DNA from: Parus major
Lineage: Eukaryota > Chordata > Aves > Passeriformes > Paridae
Length of the DNA stretch: 64,000 nt
Assembly (NCBI RefSeq): GCF_001522545.3
Contig: NC_031770.1
Coordinates: 7,529,321 to 7,593,320 of the forward strand
Direction: 5' to 3'
Positions 1 through 14,780 of this stretch are shown here, in pieces. The position numbers and the translations under genes are program-made. How positions within the stretch are numbered: position 1 is the stretch's first letter; the number at the start of each line of letters is the position of its first letter. The notes under the pieces are model-generated. The model was not told the origin of the DNA. It was given only the letters and a program-made list of their open reading frames with translations, and did not search any database.

Positions 1-3000
1 TGGGTATGTGGGCTACAAAGTGGGAACACTAGTAGTCATCTAAGGTTCTCAGCAGAAAATGTGTGCAAAATAGAATGTGTTAGAACAGGAGAAGCTTATT
101 GGTGTGGATAAAATGGTGAAAGGGCAATATAACATTTAAAGGATATTTATTTTAATAGTTGTTCACCTGTTAACAGCTTTATTTTCTGAAGATAGTTATA
201 CATAAGCTCAAAGCATGATGCTCTTTTTTAAAATTTTCTTTCCAAAAGGATGAAAAAATCTTACATGTTACAGTTTTTTATAGTCTAAGCTGATTTCTTC
301 TCTTGTGAACTCTTAGCTGGGTTGAGAGAAATAGCTGCAGGATTTTTTTAGCATTTGACTTTTTGTCCTTTCACACATCACACTTAATTGTCAGTATAAT
401 TTTGATCCAGAAAAAGGTATTTCCAAAACTTCCTTTCAGGTTTTTTTCCATCTGGTTTATAAAGTTTTTCTTCCCAAATGGATTCTTCTCAGCTCTGCTG
501 CATGCTGGCTGAGGAATGAAGCTTTTAAATCCATGACAAATGGATGGCTGCTGTATTGCCTCTTCTCAAAACAATATTGAAGCTGGTAGAGCTGAGATCT
601 AATGACTGCCAGCAATGTTTTGTTAAGGTGTCCCTGTGCTTACCCTTTCTCTGATATGATGTTTGCCCTCCTCTAGTCTCTCTGGATCCTCAGGCAGGGG
701 TGGAAATTTTACAATGGGTTGTGACTGCCTCAAATCATCACCACTGGGAAGAACATGGTGTATATTTTTAAACCATTATCTAAGAAGTGTTCTTACCTTG
801 CTTTTTCTTGTCTGTCTTGCATTTCCACATTATGTCTAAATTAACTACATGTATGGTGAGTGTTTAACTTATTGGTTAACTATTTGTTTATTACCTCTAA
901 AATGGTTAATACCTATTTTTCCCAGTTCTTGGCTTTTTCTATTCTTATAGCTGCCTCTTGTTGAGTTCTTTATATCCTTGGGCTCTCCAGTGTCATCCCT
1001 ATCACCTTGTGTCTGTATGCCTTGCACCAGGGGATGTTCATGTGGGTAGTTTTTCGTTGGTTTTTCTTAGTTAATGGCTTGATTTTTAAAGAAAGAGCAG
1101 TTTGTTCTGACATGTTTAATATGCCTTCAGCTGAAGGTGATGTGTGCCCTCTGCAGAGCAGCTGCTGGGATGAACCAGCTAACCTTCTGATGCTTGATCT
1201 TCCCAGCCCTGACCCCAAATGTTCCCAGTGGCTGCCTGAAGACCCTTCTGAATCATTCCATGCAGGAGAGATCCTATATTCCCTATATTCCCTTGGGGAA
1301 ATCCTGTGGCAATTACTCACACAGTGGAGATAGTGAAGATCAGCTAATGTCATTGATCATAGTGTCATCGAGGGACACCACAGTTAAAAAGTCTCTTCAG
1401 TGACTACCAAAACCTTTATGGGTTTTAACAGACAAGAGAGATGCATTTTTACTATCTCAGAAGAAAGGAACTGAGAAATCTGAGTGGCTTACTATGAAAA
1501 CTGTAGAGTAGTGCAGGCTAAGGCACAAAATATACTAATGTTATGGTGATGGTAGCTTAAGAAAAAGTTATACAGGATTTCTTCCCATGACTAAAATAAT
1601 CTATCCTCTCTCTCCCTCCAAGACCATCCCTCTCTGTATCAGCTGCAACACCAAAAATACCTTCAGTAGAATTTTAAGACAGAAGTTAACAGGATTGAAT
1701 TAAGGGAGAGCTAGGCTATCAAGCAAACTGACAGATGGCTTTTCTTCCATAAAAAAAAACAGAGAAGTAAAAAATATTGTGCCAGCCTCTAGCTCTTGAA
1801 ATATCAGGGCTGGGATTTCTCTCACGTTTCTTTCTCTACCTCCTGTTTTTCCAGCCAGGCTGCCAGGTTCATTTCCTGGGTACAAACATCTTGGGTTGCT
1901 GTCCTCACAGCCCAACAAGCCAGCTGGTGCCAGCCATTGTTCCCTGCCCAGGTGTGTGGGAATGAAGCCGGATTTTTGATTCGTGGCCTGGTGGAAGTTT
2001 CAGAACTGCTGCACTAGCTTGGGCTGTGGGAGTTCCTCCCTCTGCCAGCTCCCTGCTGCACAGCCCATGGCAGTGTTTGAAACTGGCCAGCACTCAGTGA
2101 ACCTTTTTCCCTGTTCTTGTCCATGGGTTTCCTACCATCAGTCTCCTCCTGCTCCACCTGCCATCTTCTCCACTTTCTGCCATCAGCTGCTCTCTTCCTA
2201 TTCATATTCACTTTCTAATTCTCAGCCTACTCCAACCCAGTGACATTATTCATAATACCAAGAAGAGATGAGAATGAGGACCCAGTGGTGTTGTCTTGCC
2301 CGGTATTTTGATGGATAATTGGAAACTGGAGATATTTAGTTCATTAGCCGTACCATGCGTGCTGTCCATACCACCCACCTTGCTACACTGCGTAGATGAG
2401 CCAGTGGAAAAAAACACAGGTTCTTTCTGTGCCCTAAAAACTCTCAGCAAAGAAGAGTTTCTTAAGGAAGCTCGTAAGTCAAGGTGCTTTTTGGTCTATC
2501 TATTTATTTCTCATCTTCTTGAAGCTTACATGGAACAGAGATGCAGACTTCTGAAATGGTGGGTGGGTTATCAAATAAAAACCACCACAATTCAATCTCC
2601 TTTGGAGGAGCAAAATAAATGGATTTCTCCATTTAACTAGCATCATGCTGCATTTTGAGATTTTGGTAAACAGCATTGTCTGCCAAGTTTCATGTCTTAA
2701 AATTGTTGAAAGCTTGAGTAGTGCTCTTAGGGTTCAAATATGTGGTTTACACACATGCACCATCCAAGTGTTTTATGGGCAGCCACACGCTCTTGTTTGT
2801 AGGCTGCAATGTTTTAAATTTTCATAATTTTATTTGAAAGTTACTGAAGTTGAAGTCCAAAAGTGTTTTCTGATCATGCTGTGCTTCATGTAAGCTTCCA
2901 AGACAGAATACATCCTTAGCTTTTCCATTAAGAAATGTGGTGTGCTGTTCCCGTTTTCCAAGATGTAAACCCCTACATTTTAGCACCTTCCCTAGGAACC

Positions 3001-3525
3001 TAACCAGATGTGCCCCTTTAGCAGCAGTTTGAAGGAACAGGCAATTTCAGGCAAGTGGGTGTCATGGCAAGTATTAGCTCATGTCTGTCTTTACTGTTGA
3101 AATAAAACAAAGGAGAGAAAATGGGAGCTGCCAAGGCGTGGCCTTTTGTTTACAGAACCCTGAGAATGAGAGTATTTCAAAGCTCAGTGTCACAGCCAAT
3201 CCATTCTTGTTCCTGAGGAAAACCCACGAAGGAGACACCTTGCAAACAGCACCATTTTATTTGCAGGGTTGAGTGAAGATGTAAATGGCCCAGGGAACTT
3301 GTGAGTCAGTACCTTAGATGCAGAGAATAGCTGTTTTAAGAGGATATTTTATTTTCTGTACCAAAGTCTTCTTTCCCCCATAACCTGACGTGAAACTGAA
3401 TGTCAGCAATCAAAATGCCATGAACAATTATGTATCTCATCTAAATACAGAGATATCATGCACTTTTTTTTACCTTCTGCCCAGGGCCAATAGTCTAGTT
3501 CTATATTCTACTTATTTTAATAAGA

Positions 3526-3542
3526 TTTTTTTTTTTTTTTTT
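3526..3542 (+). repeat. T17 homopolymer tract
   Basis: A pure T run. On the minus strand no AATAAA precedes it, so a retrocopy tail is not supported. Confidence 0.85.
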
Positions 3543-6500
3543 CTTCTCTGATGTAAAAATAAACTATTTTCAGTAAAGAAAACAGACTATGCAAAGCTTA
3601 GATGACCTGGCAATTTACCAAGTGTTGGCTGCCAGGGAATGGGACTCAAGAAATTTTTGTCAGGTGTTTTGAAAAATGTGTGTTTGCTTTCTTAATGGAA
3701 CTGGAGTGCAGGCGAGTGCATAAGGTAGGAATCTAGCTATCTCTTTAAATAAAAAGCATTCCTAACAAAACATGCTGATATGCACACAATCATAATTAGT
3801 AATTATGACAATTTCTGAAAGAGGTGAAGATCAAGTTTGTCTGAAAGGAGTGCAGTTCCTCCCACCTCTCTGCAGAAAGACATAAGCTAGTAAGGAAGCT
3901 TGAGAGACAACTACAGGCAACAGACTTTGTTCTGCATCCAAAATGACTTCCAGTTTTGTCTTGAAAAATGTCAGACCTTAGTCCATTGCTAATAAAATCA
4001 ATTCACCTTCTGTTCTGAGCTTCTCTGTGAGCTGTGTCAAATTTTTACCACAGAAGAATCTGACATAATATAAAAAGCTTCTGTTATTACCACATTAGGA
4101 GCTCTTGTGCCAGAGTCATCAAATTCAGCTTAGCAAAATGCAATGCAAATTTGTAACGTGGAGGTGATTGAGGAGCCTGTAAATTTGTTATTCAAGCTAT
4201 TGCAGAACATGAAGTTATTTTCTGGAAGTGCAAGTTCTCTGACTGAAAATTAACTCGTGATGGTACGTTCAGCTCTGGGAAGGTTTGTGCTGGGTATTGA
4301 TAGAACAGTCCTCAAGTATAAAATTCAGAGGATTACACAATGTACTCTTTTTGAACCTACACAGATTATTGCTGCTGTTCTTGCTGCTATTTCTCCCCTG
4401 TAATTCATGCCCCACCTTATGTGGAGCTTTTATCTTGCAAATAGTTTGTGGTTAAACTCTATATAAGTGGCTCTCTTTTATGCTGCAGAGAGGACACTGA
4501 GGGCAGACAAGCGTTTGTGCCTTTTTAAAGATGTAGCATTTCAGATTTTGCTCTTTTCCCTGCATACTTGTCATGCCAGGAGAAGTTTTGCACTGAGGGA
4601 CATACTCTCCCTCCATTCCTGTGCCTTTCAGTGGATGCTCCTTTATGGAGTACATTCTTCAGTGCCAAGAAGCAGCTCTTTTTCTACTCCAAGCTTGCCT
4701 GTTTATGAGAGCCTGGGATATACAGGGATTTTATTTTTTTTGGCTGGGAAGCTTGTTTGTGAGTGGGAGAGGGTAGTGTAGATTCTGCTGCAGCATACAT
4801 GTTGCCTAGAAAAACTTCATCCTGTTAAATAAAACCATTTAATTTCTCTAGTAGGTATCTTCAGAGGAATTTTAAATCTCAAAATGCAGTAATAAGGATA
4901 GATAGTGTTATATATGAAAACTATTTTTTATCCATTTTTCATTTCAGTTTTCATGTGGACAGTAAAACTTTTCAAAAGAAAAAGGTAGATCTCAGGTTTC
5001 AAAAATATTTAACACTCTTTGGCAAAGGTCTGCTTCTGCTCCTTTTTACTTTCTTAGTTCAGGGTGGGTATTGATCATGTATTTTGTTCCTCTAGTCCTT
5101 AATTGAGGACTCTTAAACTTAGTAATGGAACAAATATTCCTTTTACTTGAAAGCAAATTATAGAAAAGGTTCATATTTTTTAAGCATTTAAATTGCTTTT
5201 TATCATTGTTCTTTTGCAAGTTTTAAGCTCAGGTCATTATGGCACAGAATGCAAATACTGTACTATCCTTGTTAAAGTGGAGGAGAAATGAAATGGTTTT
5301 GACATTTTCCAGAATAGCTGCAGTTTTACTGTCTGAAAGATCAAAACTGGATAGGAGCTGCAGTGCCATAAGATGAGTAGGAAGGAGTAAAATTGGAGAG
5401 ATTTTAGGTTGTGGGGTTTTAATGATTTATAGGAATTGACATCTTGTATGCTATTTTGAGAGTAGGTACCTGTTTTTCCAGTCCCAAGCAACACCTTTGT
5501 AGCTAATTGTGAAGTGACTCAGCATTATCTCTCAGTATAGATTATTATATACCCAAATCTGGCACCCTAGATTTGTGCCAGCTCAGGCACTACTTGTGCT
5601 TGCAAAAGGTACTGCCCTTGTTTTGGAAGGGAAGTTCTTGAGACAAATTGAATTCCTCAGTAACCTTTACAGAGGTTTCAACATTGACTAGAGTAAATAT
5701 CCTGTCCTATGGGAAGGTGAGGGAGGTTTTCTTTATATTTTTATTCATTTTCTCTGTGCTCAACTCAAAAAAGGAACCAGCTAACTGATTTGCTGTCTTA
5801 ATTACTAGTATCTTAGCATTTGCATACAGCTGTGATTTACTGTTGGTTATATTGTTAGATTACTGGTTCCTGTCTCAAGAAAATATTTATTACCAAGTGT
5901 TTGTTCTTCACATAACTAGAAATAAAAAGCAAGAGACCTGAGAGCTGGGCAGGGAACAGACCAAGAGATATTTCTAATATAAGAAAAGTGAGGCGTTAAA
6001 GGAGACTTACAGGAGGAAAGAGGTCTCTGACATAAACTTCACTTGCATGGATGGAAGTAGCAACAAAAAAAAAGACAGGTTTTCTTTAAAACAGACTACA
6101 GGTTCAGCAGAATGTGATAGGTTTGGATACCATGAATAAGACACTAATTCCTACTTAGGGTTCACATATTCCTTATGTGAAAGGGAGCAAACACTTCAGG
6201 TTGCAGATACATTAAAGATATCAACTTTATAACATGTAGCAAGATTTTCTTCTGCAGGTCTCCATGTACTTTGTAGAGGAGGGATAGACCAACATTTTTC
6301 ATCCCTGGGCACCTGTTTTCTGTAAAGAGTCATGGTAGCATATCAGTAACTTGCAAAAAGTGCAATGGCAGGGGCTGCACTGTGCATGGTGGAGCCCAGA
6401 GCAGGATTCTCTCCTCCTCCTGCCTGCACAGATCTACCTTTCTACAGGTATGTGTATGACAGCTCCAGATAACCAGGCACTGGAGGGCTTCTCTATTTAC

Positions 6501-6989
6501 CTTTCATGTGGCTAGAGCTGCCTGCTAATGCAGGAAAAGAGAATATGGACACTAGTGTGAGTGAAGAAATGGCATGTGGAGATGTGCCTTTAGGTGGTGA
6601 GGGCACTGATTGTACCTCACTTTGAGTCTGTTGTAACAGTAGGATCTTAGCCTGGCTACTAAGACTGTTGTGTTTCTGTATCCTAATGTGGAACCTGAAG
6701 GTGGAACTGCTCACAGTTAAAATATATAAATATACATATATAAAAATATATTCTCAAGCCCACTGGGGCTTTCATCATGTAATTGTTCATTGTGTGTGAA
6801 AAATTCAGGCAGGTCCCCAAGGGCTCCTCTGCCCTCCCAGGGACCCATGGGGATCCTGCCAGCAGAAGGCCCTGCATGTTGATGTGCTCCTGTTGTGAGC
6901 TGGCTGATAAGCTCAGGGAGAGATGCATTTCTGGGATACAGGGCAGAGAGGAGCAGGATGGATGAACAGAGAGCTCTTTTTAGATGAAC

Positions 6990-7003
6990 ATTGCCATGGA
7001 AAC
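6990..7003 (+). promoter_or_regulatory. X-box-like RFX motif (ATTGCCATGGAAAC)
   Basis: The fourteen bases fit the RFX consensus RYYNYY-N2-RRNRAC at every position. It is isolated in gene-free sequence 55 kb upstream of PCSK2, with no neighbouring features. Confidence 0.25.
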
Positions 7004-10000
7004 CGCTGCCATTCCTCCGTGTTTGCAGATGTATGTTGGACACTTACCTCTTGTGAAGTCAAGCTCATATATCAAATTTGTGATGCAGAAGTGCCTCAGA
7101 GATCCCTGGGCTGTGCCTGCAGAAAGTCAGCCCTGCTTGAATAGGGCTGGACAACCTCCACAGTTGGGTGGGCTAATAAATGTCTGCCTCAGCTCTTCAT
7201 GGTTTGTTTTGAGAGAGAAAAAGTCTGGTGCCTTGTCAGGCCTGCCGTGATCCCTGCTGGGGAAGAAGCCTGCCCAAGCTCTTTGGGACAGGGATTTGAG
7301 TTCCCTTTTGTGCCTTCATCTATCCAGCTGTAAAATAGCATGGATGTTTTGGGTTTGGTTTTTTGTTTTTTTTTTTGCACAAGTGAAAAAGATTTTGTCA
7401 AAAACACTTATGATAAGAAATCCTCCATAAAGCTCTCTACATTAATTGATTAATGGGCACAACACTTGAGGCTGTTACATTTGCTGAGGAAGAGGCATTG
7501 AGCACCTCTGTCCCTGCAGTCAATGAGGGTTTGCATGACAGGATTTCCATTCATAATCCACTTATGCTATCTTATTTGCCAAAGAAATCTTGAAATCTCC
7601 ACCCATTCTATGCAAATTTTTTTCAAATTTTTATTTTTATTTTTATTTTTTTTGTCCTTCATTGCTGGTACATAGGATAGAAGATGTGTTTATGTAAGAA
7701 GATACTGGAATCCACTGGGTGGATTGCCAGTCATAGACATCCCTTTTCTGACCTTGCAACAGAGCAAGTCAGCTGGGCAGAGAGAACCTGTCCTCAGAGG
7801 GACAGGGAAGAGACATCTATCGCCCTTTGGTCAGATTCTTGGCTCTTGTTTTGTTAATTTTGTAGCTGGAAGGTGATTTGAATTTAGGAACTGAAATCTG
7901 TTGGGTTCAAGCATGTAAATGTATCTGAAAAATCTCAATTATTCTGGGATTTGTTAGCTTTACCTACACAGTGTTATATTGTATCTTCTTATTTTGTTCT
8001 CCTGAATCTCCCTGTGGATCTTTATAAATAATATAAAAAAAGGTTTTTTTCTTGTTGAGATTTAAGCCTGTTCTTCTTATGCTGAAGAAAATGTCAGAGA
8101 CTGAATCAACGTTCCTGTTTACAAAACTGGAATTTTACTAGAAAGTACTAGAAGCACTTCTAGTTTTCTACTGCCGTGTCACATTCCTCCTTGATGCAAG
8201 CTGGAAAATATTAGACTGAAATATGATTAAATATTGTGACTATACTGTACTTTCTATATTTACTGAGCTTTGTATTCCCTGCTTTAAAGACCTTTATTCT
8301 ATAGAGAAAACGAAAGCTGGGATTCTGAGTGAAGAATTGGATTCCACAAGCTGAAATTCCAGGAGAAACTTTTCTTCTTAGAACCAGCTCTACAAATCTT
8401 CCAAATTCTTTAAGAGAATCACTCCTTTTGGCATGTATTTCTTGGTCTCTGCTTCCTCTGTTTACGAAATGGAACTACCCTGCTTGCTTTCATCACATTA
8501 GAGGCAGTCAGACTCCTGGCAGGATAAGGAAAGGTTCTTTCTAATTAGTTTTTTTCACGCTAATGCTGCTTTCAAATCTTGTTAATGATCCAACAATTAT
8601 TTCAAGCCATCCTTTTAGTTTCCTGTGACCTTGTGTGCTTCCTTACTGTGTGTTGCAGTTAGTTTTTTGCATTTGAAGATACAGGCAAAACAAGAGACCG
8701 GAATCCATTGATTTTGAGACTTGCATAACTCTGGGAGCAAAGCTGAGCAGTTTCGTGACTGACATTTACAGTAAGTCCCAATATATAAATCTTGAATTTT
8801 CCCAGCTGAGAGTAGGTGTAAATTAAGGAGGTGTGACTACTGTGAGATGATTTAGTCTGTTGACACCTTTCTGTGATCTACACGAACTCTTCTAGTTGGA
8901 TTCTTGTTAAGAAGTGGGGCTGTGGAGGTAAACGTGGAGAGCTCATGTGCAGAAGTTTAGGATCTATTGTATTCCTCAAGTAGGAATTGTACTATTTATG
9001 GGCTGCACTTGGGGAGACTTTGGAAGAGAGTAGCAATTGCTCACTGTTTCTGTATAATAAAGGATGGTTAACTTCCCTCTATACAGTGCAGGATGTTTTG
9101 TAGAATATTTTTCAGAAAGCCAGTATGTTTAGATGCAGTCATGGTAGTGAGGGTACAAAACCATAATAAGGATGTGTGACTTAATTGTTCTGGATTATGA
9201 TGGGGTTCTGTTGGGAACTTCAGCCACTGCTGCATGAAACAAAGGTGGATAATTGCTCTGGAAAAGCATAAATCTCGCAAGATTGGGTACTTAACAGCAA
9301 GAGCTTCTTTGTCTGGGGATGTATACAGTTTCTACACAAAAGTGACTCTGCCAAAGAGAATAAAGCACCCAGTGTGCTGCCTTTCTGAAGCACAGAGATA
9401 ATTTTAAGCACAAAACTAGTTTTTATCAGGGTGGAGAATGCTGAGAGCTGTGGACAATGGCAGAGAGACTTTTATTGTGTTTTTTCAGCTTAATGATGCA
9501 GTGCAGGAAAGTCAGTGTTGAATCAGAGCTGCTCTGTAATCACTTATCAGGGTCAGGAGAAGGGTGTTCTCTACAGAGGGAACATGCTGTGCCTGAGATC
9601 CAGGGCTGATGTTGCTGGCCAATATATGCGTGTTCTTCCAGGATAATGTTGCATAAGAAAAAGGAGCAAGGGATAAACAATTTGCTGTCCTTGGACTTGG
9701 GTTCCTGCTGCAAAGGATTTGAATGGGACCTTTCCATTGAACAAAAGTCTATTTTCCAAGTACAACTTGTTTACTTTAGCACATTGGCAAATACAGGTAC
9801 GGCAAATTCCAAAGAATCCCAGAATTCAGTGGAAAGGAAGCATCTCAGTGCTCCATAAACTTCCAATTAAAAAATGATTGGAAATTTAGGCAAACAAAAA
9901 CACTTAGGCTCTGGCATTACACCTGTCCTACCACAGGCCCTCGGTGGTATTGGTCATCACTAAGAAAAAAAGGAATGCAGGTGCTGTAAGTTCAAGTGCA

Positions 10001-12672
10001 GTAACAACAGCTAAGAAAACTGCACTGGGATAAATTTGACATGGAGGGAAAACAGAAAGCCAAAAAATCAGTGTACTTTTAGAAGTGACAAAGAGAAACA
10101 CTGAAGCTGGGACTCTAAAGTCTTTGGAGAAGGGGTCTAGAGAAGAGAAGCCATGCTGGCTATAGCAATACATTGTTCTGTGACCTTGAGCGAGTCTCAG
10201 TGAGCACAAAAGTATTGCAAAGACAGTGGATCATTCAGATTTTCAAAGAGATTGGATAGTTACACCTACCCTTAGAGATTCTCAATGATCTCTCACCAAG
10301 GGAAGAAGAGGATTTAGCACTCCCCTATTTTGAGGGAACGTAACTAGTGAAGTAATGCTGGAGCATAATGGAGAGAGTGACTAGATTCACCTAGTAAATG
10401 ACATGGGAAATTAAGAAGTTAATGACTTGCTGCCATTTACAGGAGAAAACATTCCTTTAGGAATTGTTAGGTAGAATTTCTTTCAAGTCAGGAAAGTGGT
10501 TTTTTTCAGTTTTGTAATTTTTTTCTTTCTTCTTTTTCCCTGATAGACAAAGTACTCTGTCCTATTATCGAACTGAAGGCTAAGATCTGAAGGCTTATGC
10601 TCAAGGTGAGCTGAATACAGTGAGGGGCCATGGTGTTCTGTGGCATTGCCCTTGCTTGCTGTGCAGAGAGAAAGGTTGAGAGAAAGGTCTGTTCCTGTAA
10701 AAGATCCTGTGTGCCATGATTTTGGTAGTGCTGTACTGATTGTCTGCTAGTCAAGGGGTAGCTCTGGCCACTTGATCTTGAGAGACCCAAACTGGTATTC
10801 AAGGGGAGAAAAGCTGGTCACAGAGAATATCTTTTTGAAGGGAGGCACCACAACATAAATCCTCCTAGAAAAGGTATTGTGGTCCCTCTCTCTACTTGTA
10901 AAGCCTTGTAGAGTGGCACATTTGCAAGGAGATGGGAGACCTGGGGCAAAACTCCTGAGGAACAGGAGTTTGACTCTGCCCATGGCTCTGATGGGAAGAG
11001 GGAATGTGAGCAGAAAAGCATCTGGGAGCTATGTGCCATGGCATTCACTAATACTTCTCCCTAAGGGCACCTTAAAGAAGTAGAATAGTAGAGTTAAAAG
11101 GCACTATTAACTCCAGATTTTGCTACTTGCAAATAGTGTCCTATTCCCCATCTGTGCTAGCAACAGAAATGCATGATGAAGTTACCTTAAACATTCTCTG
11201 GGAGTTAGTTTCAGGACCACAAGACAGATGTGCAGAAAATAAAGCTTCTATTGGTTATTAAGAATATTTAAAAGAGCCCTACAGCTTGCTGAAATCCTTG
11301 TGACATCCTAAACATATTTGAGGGAAGAAGGCTGATTAAAGTCATAGCTAAAAATCAGCCTTCCATGAAATATGTAAAACTTTATGAATCAGTTATAGAG
11401 ACTTTATAAGAATCTATCCTGTTTCAGATAGGCTAGGCTGAAACCTGTTAGGAAGCAAGCTGTGGGGCTCTCAGTCAGATGTGCCCAAGGAATAACATTT
11501 AGGAACTCCAGGGAAATAAAGAACTGTGGTAACTCAGCCCTTAGAGGAATACTCTGAAGGGAGGGAAAGGAAAAAAAGGAAAAACTACATTAGCTAGTAG
11601 CTTGGCAATGTTTGGCCTGAGGGCTAATTCTTCCAGGCAGTGTCATGCAGATGATAAATCTGTTTTATCATTTTGGAGACCATTTTTCCTTTAAAGAGAG
11701 ATACCATTCCAGACATGCTCTTCTCTATAAGTACAGCTTGTGCAAATGAAGAAAGCTGGTTTTAACTGGAACCTGGGGAGCCTGCTTTGTAATTGGAACA
11801 AACAGCAGAGGAATCCTTTATGCTCACTACACTAGTTATTCTGCACAGAGCTTTCTCTGTTACCAAAATATCCATCTCTGACCCTTTTCTGAAAGGTGGG
11901 GAAGGGGCTGAGCATCTGTTAATCTGGTGGAAAGAGATCCAGAAGGTAAGGTCACACAGGGATATGTCAGTCAGGAAATGCAGTCCTGATTCTGTGGAAG
12001 GCTTCTAAATATGACTTGAGGCAGTTTAATTTGAGGCACTGCTCTCTACTGGCAAACAGCTGTGTTAAAGCCCCTTGCCTCACAAGGGTGCTATCATGAC
12101 TAACATTTTCTGAAGTGTTTGCATGTCAGAGGTGACTGTAGCAAAGAAAAATATATATTTTGTGGTTTGAAATGTATTTTGCGTGTTTGCATAAAGTCTG
12201 TTCTTACTTACCTGTGGTAAATGAGCTTTAGCATGTAATGAGAAAATCTGAAACTAGATCTTTCTAGTTATTAAAGTTATGTGTTGCTGGCCCTTCCCCC
12301 CATCCTACTGTTATAGCAATAGTGTTTCTATCAATAGATTCCTAAGAAATATTAAACCCTCCTTGCACTTTTACCTGTTTTGGCTCAGCCAAGCTTATGT
12401 TTCTTTTTTTTTAGACCAGAAGAAATGGAATCATCATTTTGAGTGGTACTTCACTTGCCCAAAGAGGGCTGTGACAAAACCATCATATCTGCTGTTAAGT
12501 ACTTTTCTTTATTAACACAACCTGAATTAAATTACAGTATTTATTAATGTACTACAACAACAGTGTTGTATTTCTTCTTTAATGTCCTAGAGTTGGACAA
12601 ACAAGGCTTCACAGCAACTTTCTTGCAACTCTTAATAACCATGGATGAATGGAGCTGGGATAATCAAGTTCA

Positions 12673-12696
12673 CGCGTAATTTACCGCGAAGGATCG
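12673..12696. other. CpG-dense patch in CpG-poor sequence
   Basis: Five CpG dinucleotides fall within 24 bases (ACGCGT at 12672-12677, ACCGCGAA at 12684-12691, ATCGTA at 12693-12698). The surrounding few hundred bases have almost none. TTTACCGCGAA resembles an E2F site with one mismatch. Retention of so many CpGs suggests lack of germline methylation or constraint. Confidence 0.4.
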
Positions 12697-14559
12697 TATT
12701 TCATTTTGCTGTCACACACCCTATTTATAATCTTCTGCATTGCTCTGAGAAGGGATTCTGGAAGGAGGAGTTGTCTTGGGTATCACAGGACGTGCAGCTC
12801 CACACACAGCAATGCCAGAGCTTGCTGATCATCCCCAGCAGAAACAGGAGCAGCAAAGTGGCGCTCTGACAGGATCATGAAAGAATCATGAGGAGACCCA
12901 AAACAACAGATGGCAGTAAAGCATTATTGGGTCTCCTAACCAAAAGGAATGGAGGTGTGTGATATTACAAGCTTCCAGATGGCAGACTGTAGAAATGAGA
13001 ATTTCATGATCTGCTCTTGTGAATCCTAACCACTGCACATCACAGAAAGGTATAATTATTTAGAGGGAGAGGTGTTTTAAATGATTTTGAGTGATATTTC
13101 ACTCAAGTTACAATATGAAATATTTTCTGGACAGGTAGAGCTGAAACTTAGGCACATTTGTGTCATTCAAGAGCTTGGTGTGGTCAGTCCTTTTCCTTAG
13201 CTGCACTTGAAGTCTTAGCTTTTATTGCCTTGAACATACCAGTTTCTTTCTGTAAAAATGTCCAGAAAGCACCTCATGACCAAATATAAAGAGGGTCAAA
13301 ACTTGGCACCATATTGGGGTTGTGTCTTTAACTTTCTTTTGTTTGGGAAGAATTCCTCAAGACAGATTTAATCTGAAATGTTTCAATCTGAGGGCTGTGA
13401 CTTGAAAACCCTAATCTATTAATTAATTGTTGACTACCACAGGCCTCTGTTAGTTCTCCCTTTTATAATATGAAAAATGCAAATTATGGCCTGATGATCA
13501 ATGAATATATTCATTTTTATTGTATTAGTCTTATAATAAACCTTAGTGAAAGAATGATCTTGGGACTTGGTAATTTTGTATCTAGTGATTATTTGTTATT
13601 TTTCACCTGTTAATAAATTGTTTTTTGTTTTTTTTTTCACTTTGCTCATTCTCATTTTCTCTTTATTGGTGGAGAGAGATTGGCTGAAACTAAGGGGAGG
13701 TGACTCATTTTAGAATGTCCACCCCCACAAATTGTCATAAACAAAACCAGCAGCCATCATTGGACATTGCTTGTAACACAATTTGCAGCTGGGGTGTTCT
13801 AGGTGTGCTGAATTACTCTTGTGTGTTTTGGGGTTTGGAGAGCAAGTGGGGCCATGTTGAGATTTGGGTTAATTTAAAAAAAAAGAAAAAGGCTACTATT
13901 CTGAACAAATACATCTGGAGATATTTACCTGCTCATTGTTTCATGGACTGTGTAACTTTTGGGCTCTATGTAGGCTCTTACTAGCACTGGTTTCAATAAC
14001 CAGCTTTTAAGGCTTTTATGTACCATTTCAACACACAAGAAGCAGCTTGAGGACTCATTTTCTTTGCCTCTTGCTTTTAGGCTGTATCTGTGTGTCCCAG
14101 TAATTTGGTGCACCAGCAGTGAACAAACAGTAGATGAAAGAACCTGCTGATGAGACCTTTACATCTTTACACTGAGCCCTGCCTGTCAGGTTTCTGTGGG
14201 ACTGGGTTTAGCCTGGCCTTCTGAACTGAGTGCTGCCATCAAATGGGCTTGGAAGCTGCTCAGAGCTTCAGTCATTGACTCTTCTGTGCCATCAAAGCCT
14301 GGGTGTGCAGTCACTGAGTGCTCCTAGAGGTCACTGCCTTCATGCCCTGCAGGTACAAACATGCTACAACAAAGTGTATTGTGTTTTTCCCAGCCCCTGT
14401 GTGTTTTTAACCACATTTCCCAAGTTCCTTTCTTTGGTAGTTAAGCTAATCCTTGTGTATATGAGGAAATGGAAACATCACAACCTGCTCTGGTGGATTC
14501 CTGTACTGGACACTTCACCAGCAGCACAGTGACTTTAGAAAATCTTTATAATGCACAAT

Positions 14560-14780
14560 AACACTTCACTGAAAAAATTAATATGCTTTATTAAAACCAA
14601 TTAAATACAGTTCTGTCATTAGTGGCATTCATCATTCATTGGCATTCACTAGCTGCCCCAGTTGGTTTGCATTGCAAATTAATTTAATTTTTCATGGATG
14701 GCTATAAATGTGCATGAGCTATGTAATTCATATGTAAATATTATTTTGATTAAATCCATCTTCACTTGCCAATGCCCTAA
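14560..14780. other. Homeodomain-motif-rich AT stretch, candidate conserved non-coding element
   Basis: Repeated ATTAA/TTAAT cores occur here, with TTTGCATTGCAAA at 14666-14678 (6-bp arms with a one-base spacer, octamer- and C/EBP-like), GCAAATTAATTTAATTTTTC, and ATGTAATTCATATGTAAATA. The mix of motif-dense, non-repetitive sequence resembles deeply conserved enhancers. This is by appearance only, since no alignment was possible. Confidence 0.25.

Larger units (their letters stand above)
1..14559. other. Gene-free, AT-rich intergenic sequence
   Basis: No exon, RNA gene or transposon was recognised. The longest open frame is 127 codons (970-1353, minus), with no domain, and it is overlapped by unrelated frames on the other strand. 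Short A/T-rich runs such as 7620-7652 are the only repeats besides those listed separately. Confidence 0.7.
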
